Of a stretch of 64,000 bases of DNA, positions 57,541 to 64,000 are shown one piece after another. The stretch's first letter is position 1, and every line of letters begins with the position of its first letter. The notes under the pieces are model-generated. The model did no database searches. It was not told where the DNA came from and was given only the letters and a program-made list of their open reading frames with translations. The DNA is from Fasciola hepatica (taxonomy: Eukaryota; Platyhelminthes; Trematoda; Plagiorchiida; Fasciolidae), in assembly GCA_948099385.1 (NCBI GenBank), contig CANUEZ040000116.1, positions 14,295,501 through 14,359,500 on the forward strand. Reading direction: 5' to 3'. Position numbers and translations under genes: made by a program.

Positions 57541-58056
57541 AACAATAATAATGATACCATTATTGCCAAGGTTTTTCAAGGAGCACTCAAAAGATCATGA
57601 CCAAAGAGTACAGCGTTTTCCAAAAGGATAAAATATTCCTGAATCTGAGAAGTAGAAATATATCTGGAAGGCGCTCGACTGAAATAAAGGGATAACATGT
57701 TGCTCTCTGGAGAAGGATCACTTTGAAATTATTTTCGGGTGATAGGCACAGGCCGAGGGCGCAAGTGTGGCGAGGTAATGGATGCACGCTCGACCCAGCG
57801 AAAACGACGGTGCCGACGACGGATGCGGTTAGATTGGGACACAGGTAAGGAGAGCTGCCTTGTGTGCCGCAGGGTGCATCAGCTGGTTAGCTAGACGGTC
57901 ACTAATGCGTAACCGGGAGGGAGAGTTACCAAAGAACAAGAATAAAATCAAAATCCGCATGGGGCTATCAACGTGCTGTCAGAGATGCCAGCGAAATATA
58001 GAAGATTGATCCAGCATCGGGTAAATAATTGTGGGGGGATCCTGTGAAGTGAATGC
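57541..58056 (-). mobile_element. Antisense LINE 3' end, left part (split)
   Basis: Minus-strand 3' end of a family P relative. Its tail is the AAT/ATT run at 57541-57570 (ATT repeats on the minus strand), directly abutting the BEL/Pao RT-connection sequence. 57890-58056 aligns in the same orientation with 60862-61028 (for example tccagcatcgggtaaataat versus tccagcattgggtaactaat). At 58056 it is interrupted by a sense-strand copy and resumes at 59203 without gain or loss of bases visible by eye. Confidence 0.65.
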
Positions 58057-59203
58057 TGGAACACTCTCCAGACTGCTGCACTCCTGATCTCTTTCAGATT
58101 GCATTGGTTACTTGGGTAGCCATCAGCCAAATTGACGTTTATCCCGGATTACCGTAAGAACTGGACGATTTGATCAATGGTTCAAACCTATACTCTCGCC
58201 TGCTGACGTTACAAGGGACACCGTACACGGATTAAGAAAACCTCATGAAAGTTTCACCGGATCGCAGAAGTGCCTCCTGGCAACAACCATCAAAACATTC
58301 GCCCAACGTCTATCCCAATAATCCAACCCAACTGTTCAATTCTTTCCGCGTTGAAGTACGAAACCAATGACCGGAACCCAGCCTTCGCAGCTGTCAACTT
58401 CGTCAAACCAGCCCTTCTTTACCTGCTTCCCTCAACATTCTACCTGCCACCACCTGCAACCAAGGTCTTTATGGACCAGAATACCAGCCATCTGCAGCCA
58501 ACTATAATTTGGTTAACACTTTTCTATCACATACAAAAAAAATTTACAATCCTCCAACCCTTAGCCTAGCCGAACCATTGACGTTTTGTCTCCACTAATC
58601 CGTTTCATTGACGGCTTTTCTTTAAAGGTCCGTTATACGTCCATACACCATTCATGCTCTTTAAAAGTTCACTGAAGTCCCTGCGAAGCTTTTCGCCTTC
58701 ATTTGAATTTCCATATGACACTGTAATCACCTGCACAAAAGATCCATTTTATTATCACCTTTGACTCACTTGCCTTTATTTCACATGTTTCCTCCACAAT
58801 TAGTTACCCAATGCTGGATCAGTGTCCAATATTCCGCTGGTATCTCTGACTGCACTTTGAAAGCCCCACGCTTGCTTTACTTCTAACAATGTTCTTTGGC
58901 ATCTCTTCCGTCCGGTTGCTTGTTAGTGACCGTCCAATTGTTGCTTATATCAGCAATCCCACGACCGCTCAGCCATCCACACCGCCCCCAGCGATTTCGA
59001 AACCGATTCGGAATTCTCGCCTCAACCATTACCACTTTTGTTCACTCAAACACTACATGACTTTGCTGGTGTATTTCGGTTGCTGTGTGATTTATAAATT
59101 TAGAAATTGTGAATACCTCACGTTGACATGTACTGCTGTATACTCTGATCTTGCCTTGTGCATGTGTATTGACCACGGTCAAGAAATATACTATACTATA
59201 CTA
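58057..59203 (+). mobile_element. Sense LINE 3' end (class I), inverted relative to copy F
   Basis: About 1.15 kb of 3' untranslated sequence on the plus strand ending in the hairpin ttgac-cacg-gtcaa and aaatatactatactatact. It is the reverse complement of 60600-61735 in copy F. From about 58308 to 59158 the two look essentially identical (one A-run length difference by eye), while 58057-58305 and the last ~45 bases differ at roughly one base in ten. Open frames of 99-128 codons inside (58270-58569, 58889-59275) are untranslated sequence and recur in mirror image in copy F. Confidence 0.8.
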
Positions 59204-60556
59204 AGTGAGCCAAATGTGATAATAAGGCAGACCGTTTGTGCAGGAGATTTCAGTGTCATTTGGAAATTCACATGAAGACGAAAAGCTCCGCAAGGAATGC
59301 AGTGAACGTCTGAACAGCATGAATGGTGTATGGACGCAAAACGGACTTTTAAAGAATAGCCGTCGAAAAAACAGACTAGTGCAGGCAAGCTCTACTGATG
59401 CGGCTAGGCAGAAAGTGGAAGAGTTTAAAGATAAATGTTTTTGTTTATAGGATAAAAGAATTATTAGCCAAGTTCTGGTCGGCTACAGATGGCTAGTATT
59501 CTGTTTCATAAAGGCCTTGTTTGCAGGTGACGGCAGGTAGAGTGGTGAAGGTGGCGGGCAAATGGGGCTAGTTTGACGAAGTTGGCGGATAGGTTGGGAA
59601 CGCAGCGGAGAGGGCTGGGTTCCGGTCACTGGTTTCGTACTGCAAGGCGGAATGAGTTGAACTATCGGAGCGGAGTACTTGAAGTGGATGTTGAGCTTGT
59701 GTGATGTGATGATTGTTTTCAGGACTCAGCTCCGCCATCAGGTGAGACTTCCATGAGGGAATGCTACTCCGGCTATAGGATTATGGTCAGCCGTACACTG
59801 TGCCCCTTATAACGTCTGCAGGCGAGGGTATAGGTTTAAACCGACTGATCAAATCATCTAGTCCGGGAGTGACGCCGAATTGGCCGATGACTACCAAAAT
59901 AACCATTGCGATCTGAAATGGGTCAGGAGTGCGGCGATCTGGAGAGTGCTCCAACTGTGTGTTACGGTTATCGTTTTGATGGAAACCAGACAGTGAACAC
60001 TTTGTTATCTGAACATTTGTTGTCATTCGGCTAGTGGCCGGCCTATTAGAGACCCATAGACGGGCACTGGTAGTTTTCTAGGGTAGCTGGGTGGTATTAG
60101 AAATTCAGGAAGATATCAGGTAAGTGGGGATGGGGGAGGAGGTCCATTTGGAAACCAGGAATAAAACGATAGTAGAGGGTATTATCTGGAAGCGGAATAG
60201 GAAGACAGCAGTCAGGTAGGTTCACCAGCTGTGGTGGAAGACGGCAAACAGTGAAGAGAGAGAAAAACATTCAGCGTTAATGTGAGGCTTTTTCATGTGA
60301 AAGCAAAAGTGCTGGTATTCTGTGATGTCATGAGAAATCAGAGATATACGGATTCCAGGAGGAACAGTGCTTTAACTTACCATGAGCATATGCGCAGAGA
60401 AGTGAGGCTTAGTTACTGTAGAATAGTAGTCTGCGTGGCAAGACTCCAGTATACGAGAAATGTGCAAGAAAGGCAGGATGAAACCACTGAGTTCTAGCCC
60501 GAGACAGAGGCATTAAGTGGAGGCGAGCACCTATCAACAAAAAGCAAAACGGTTTT
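59203..60556 (-). mobile_element. Antisense LINE 3' end, right part (split)
   Basis: Aligns in the same orientation with 61029-62315 of copy F (for example aagtgagccaaatgtgataa versus aagtgagtcaaaggtgataa; accatgagcatatgcgcaga in both). Clearly more diverged than the 58308-59158 pair. With 57541-58056 it makes one antisense 3' end of about 1.9 kb, without coding sequence. Confidence 0.75.
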
Positions 60557-60595
60557 TTAAGAGAGCTAGTGTCAGTAGATATTTTGGATGGGTGA
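60557..60595. other. Junction sequence with TAG repeats
   Basis: Short spacer between the split antisense tail and the 3' end of copy F; (TAG)n at 60594-60607 is the minus-strand (CTA)n tail of F. Confidence 0.5.
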
Positions 60596-60599
60596 GTAG

Positions 60600-61735
60600 T
60601 AGTAGTATATTTCTTGACCAAGGTCAACACACATGCGCAAGGCAAGATCAGAGTATACAGCAGTACATGTCAACGTGAGGTATTCACAATTTCTAAATTT
60701 ATAAATCACACAGCAACCGAAATACACCAGCAAAGTCATGTAGTGTTTGAGTGAACAAAAGTGGTAATGGTTGAGGCGAGAATTCCGAATCGGTTTCGAA
60801 ATCGCTGGGGGCGGTGTGGATGGCTGAGCGGTCGTGGGATTGCTGATATAAGCAACAATTGGACGGTCACTAACGAGCAACCGGACGGAAGAGATGCCAA
60901 AGAACATTGTTAGAAGTAAAGCAAGCGTGGGGCTTTCAAAGTGCAGTCAGAGATACCAGCGGAATATTGGACACTGATCCAGCATTGGGTAACTAATTGT
61001 GGAGGAAGCATGTGAAATAAAGGCAAGTGAGTCAAAGGTGATAATAAAATGGATCTTTTGTGCAGGTGATTACAGTGTCATATGGAAATTCAAATGAAGG
61101 CGAAAAGCTTCGCAGGGACTTCAGTGAACTTTTAAAGAGCATGAATGGTGTATGGACGTATAACGGACCTTTAAAGAAAAGCCGTCAATGAAACGGATTA
61201 GTGGAGACAAAACGTCAATGGTTCGGCTAGGCTAAGGGTTGGAGGATTGTAAATTTTTTTTTGTATGTGATAGAAAAGTGTTAACCAAATTATAGTTGGC
61301 TGCAGATGGCTGGTATTCTGGTCCATAAAGACCTTGGTTGCAGGTGGTGGCAGGTAGAATGTTGAGGGAAGCAGGTAAAGAAGGGCTGGTTTGACGAAGT
61401 TGACAGCTGCGAAGGCTGGGTTCCGGTCATTGGTTTCGTACTTCAACGCGGAAAGAATTGAACAGTTGGGTTGGATTATTTGGGAATAGAGTTTGAGCGG
61501 ATGTGTTGATGGTTGGTGTCAGGAATCACCTCTGCGATCCGGTGAGACTTTCATCCGTGTACGGTGTCCCATGTAACGTCAGCGGGCAAGAGTATAGGTT
61601 TAAGCCATTGACCTAATCGTCCAGTCCTTACGGTAATCCGGAATAAACGTTGATTCGGCCGATGGCTACCCAAGTAACCAATGCAATCTGAAAGAGATCA
61701 GGAGTGCAGCAGTCTGGAGAGTGTTCCAGCTGTGG
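60600..61735 (-). repeat. Right arm of large inverted repeat (within copy F)
   Basis: Mirror image of 58057-59203. The inner tract 60645-61463 is nearly identical to 58308-59158; the two ends of the arm are more diverged. The spacer between arms is 59204-60599. Confidence 0.8.
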
Positions 61736-62314
61736 GTTATGACTTTCGTTTTTATGGAAGCAAGAAAATGAACATTTTGTTATCCGAACAACTGGTTATC
61801 GTTTGGCTAGTGGACCGGTCTATAGGGGATCCCTAGACGGAGACTGGTAGCTTTCTAGAGTAGTTGGGTGATAGTAGAGATTTGAGGCGATATCAGGTAG
61901 GCGGTGGATGAGGAGAGGGTGTCCGTTAGGGAACCAGGAATGAAACAATAGTAGATGGTATGGCCTGGAAGAAGAATGAGAAAATAGAAAGATAACTGTC
62001 TGGTCAGTTCACCAGCTGTGGTCGAGGACGGCAAACAGTAAAAAAGGAGAAAAACATCGAGTGTAAAAATGAGGATTTTTCATGTGGGGGCAAACGTGCT
62101 GGTATTCGGCAGGGGCATACGGATTCCGGTTGGAATGGGGTCTCAACTTACCATGAGCATATGCGCAGAGAAGTGAAGCCTAGTTACTAAGGAATGGTAA
62201 TCCGTGTGGTAAGGCTTCAGTGTACGAGAAAGGCGCAAAAAAGCAGGGTGGGACGGCTGGGTTCTAGCCTGAGCCAGGAATTAAGTGAGAGCGAGCACCC
62301 ATCGCTAAAGGACG

Positions 62315-62988
62315 GAGCGGTTTTATTTATATATATATGCAAATTGTGTTGTAAAATGGCACAATCTAGTTAGGAAGAGGGACAAAAGTGAGTCAGCATT
62401 GTAGCAGACAGATCACCTCTGACTATTGCCATCACTGTTAGTGTGTGGGCTCGAAAAGAACAAAGCGGTGAAGTTGTGGATGGTAAGCCATAAGGGTGCG
62501 ATGATTAAGTTTCTCATTCCGTCAACCAGTACAAATGGGGTTTAGCCCATAGCTGTGAACCGTAGGCATATCAATACCGGGGTGTCGTCGGAGAAGAGGC
62601 CGCATGATATAACTGTTCCAACTGTGTATCCACTACTACGCTGGACATCAGCAAGCTGGTTAAGGGTTTTGCAGGGAGCCCGAAAAGGTTGAAACCGAGG
62701 AAGGCGGGGTAGGGAAGCATATGTGGCGCCCGGGCACCAGGCATAACAGTGAGTCAGAGCCAGGTGACGTCACTGGATTGGCGTTGTTCTAACAGAGCTT
62801 TGATCTGGTCTTATTGCCGTAGAAATATATGCATGCAAATTGTGGTGTAAAATGGTATGATCTGATAAGGAGGGAGAAGGAAAGATAGTGGAGAATACCA
62901 AAGGTATATATATCTGTGTACATGGGTGTGATTATCAGACGGGTCATGAGAAAGGGGTCGGAAGCGAAAGACTGTGGCTGATAGTGGT
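62315..62988 (-). other. Copy F 3' untranslated region, distal part
   Basis: Remainder of the F untranslated region not covered by the split antisense tail. Contains small direct repeats (atgcaaattgtgttgtaaaatgg-like near 62337 and 62834, each beside a short AT run), consistent with a ~500-bp internal duplication. Confidence 0.5.
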
Positions 62989-64000
62989 CTAATAATCAAG
63001 ACAGTCTTCATATGCTTCTTCTATGTCAACTTTATTGCGGGTCATGCTGATTACAGAAGATGCGTCTAGGATTCTGCCTAAAGTTACTGTAAATTGTTTT
63101 AGTGAGTGACACGATTGCAGTGAGTCAGGAAGCTTATTCCAGAGGCTGGGGTGGATAACCTAGAAGTATCTGGATATCATTGACAGCCTAGATTGGGGGG
63201 TTGTAATAGTGAATTTTCTCTGACGGAGGGAGCAAGGAGTCTCACTAGAGAAACCAAGCGGGTTATCAGATAAGTGGACTCTTGAGTGCAGGAGGTTGAA
63301 CAGAAATGGGAGATTGATCTTGATACGACGTAACCATAGAGGTTGAAGACGGAGTAGTTCACACCTGGCTCTGTAGTTAAAATTGGAGTAGGTGCCAAGT
63401 TAAGTTTTGGTGGAGGAGCGTTGCACCTTCTTTATATTGACTCGGTCGGCCTTTCGCATCATGGTAAAGACCAGGGGGCAGTATTCTAACAGCGACCTGG
63501 CGTATCTTGAATATCGGGAGCTTGCTTTCCCGAGCACTGTACTTTCTAAGGACGTGTGCTATCATCCCTCAGGCCTTGTCAATTTGGGCCAACGCTTGTT
63601 CATGAAAGTTAAAGGGACATGAATAAGCTGGCCCAGATTTCTTACCACGTGGGTAGTGGGAATCAGTAGACCATTTGTGAGGGAGCCAGGCGGAACGTGG
63701 CATTTGTAAGACAGAAGAGAGCTCTTGGCTGCCGAAAACTTCATCAGCCATTGGACACAACATTCGTCAAGGGACTTCAAGTCTGACAGAATATCACTGA
63801 CAGCTGGGTGCAGGGCGTTTGCCTCAAAAAAATGGACTAGTTTTATGTCGTCAGCAAAGGGAAATGTCATGCCGTGATGCACTACTTGGAAGACTTCATT
63901 TATGTACATCAGAAATAAGACAGGACCTGGAATGCGACCACGTAAGATCCCGCTAGTAATTCGTTCGGACAGTGAAAATGTCCCGTTGACGATGACGGTG
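62989..64000 (-). pseudogene. Copy F RT palm and ORF2 C-terminus
   Basis: From 64000 down: VNGTFSLSERITSGILRGRI (motif B region; usual QGS reads RGR), PVLFLMYINEV, motif C FPFADDIKLVHFF (about 63870-63830, both Asp kept), MKFSAAKSSLLSYKCHVPPG, a frameshift near 63640, then in changing frames LLEYCPLVFTMMRKADRVNI and VQRSSTKT (~63490-63415), WLRR/LFNLLHSRVHL (~63330-63270) and the conserved ending VDIEEAYEDCLDY with TAG at 62989-62991. Several frameshifts within 1 kb make it inactive. Motif A lies beyond the edge. Confidence 0.75.

Larger units (their letters stand above)
60596..64000 (-). mobile_element. LINE family P, copy F (minus strand, runs off the window)
   Basis: Reads from 64000 downward: RT palm, C-terminal region (stop at 62989), about 2.4 kb of 3' untranslated sequence, then the hairpin ttgac-cttg-gtcaa, aaatatac and (CTA)n ending near 60596. 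It is the only long family P copy on the minus strand. Its 3' end is class I and therefore differs from the class II ends of C, D and E. The 5' part lies outside the window. Confidence 0.8.

Noticed and set aside
58889..60907. Two near-identical open frames starting MFFGISSVRLLVSDRP, one on each strand
   Set aside because: Looked like a duplicated gene, but both lie in LINE 3' untranslated sequence ending in the hairpin and tail; the mirror image comes from the inverted repeat.
1..64000. CRISPR arrays, rRNA genes, bacterial operons or phage modules
   Set aside because: No regularly spaced repeats, no rRNA-like conserved stretches and no prokaryotic gene layout; the content is eukaryotic transposon sequence.

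Overview
The window looks like a repeat-dense stretch of an invertebrate nuclear genome. There are no bacterial operons or ribosome-binding sites. Coding capacity consists almost entirely of decayed non-LTR retrotransposons (LINEs), one BEL/Pao LTR retrotransposon and a tRNA-derived repeat, plus one set of short split exons that looks like a host gene. A flatworm (tapeworm or fluke) is my best guess because CR1-like LINEs and BEL/Pao elements are abundant in those genomes. This is inference; nothing in the window fixes the species.

Layout, left to right. 1-2960: two truncated, same-strand copies of one LINE (family Q). 3230-3700: the 3' end of a different LINE (family R). 4950-9640 and 9690-14790: two old copies (A, B) of the dominant family P, each with ORF1, a Pro/Ser-rich linker, an apurinic-type endonuclease (EN) and a reverse transcriptase (RT). 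16513-25396: copy C, the best preserved. 25700-26722: two 3' fragments. 27685-27768: a tRNA-like repeat. 28132-36238: copy D. 37350-41500: a pair of ~310-bp direct repeats about 3.8 kb apart, enclosing minus-strand host-like exons (38554-39478, one with a fibronectin III look). 42005-44860: minus-strand remains, including a LINE endonuclease. 46900-57545: a BEL/Pao retrotransposon (gag, protease, RT) split in two by copy E (48071-55776). 57541-60556: an antisense LINE 3' end, itself split by a sense 3' end (58057-59203). 60596-64000: copy F on the minus strand, running off the window.

Family P can be delimited from the three long copies. Each begins with a shared motif like aaaatcaggttgtccc, has a few hundred bases of leader, ORF1, ORF2 (EN-RT), a very long 3' untranslated region (2.6-4 kb) holding a conserved ~150-bp block, and ends in a small hairpin followed by (ATT)n. 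A second 3'-end class of the same family has a different hairpin and a (CTA/ATT) tail. No copy in the window is intact: every one has stops, frameshifts or lost catalytic residues.

The items most worth a second look are: the inverted repeat at 58057-61735, whose inner ~820 bp look almost identical while its flanks are clearly diverged (a gene-conversion-like pattern); the two-level nested insertions into the BEL/Pao element; the covarying 3' hairpins; the 87-bp direct repeats around a 160-bp LINE tail; and the split host-like gene with an in-frame TGA. All comparisons were made by eye.
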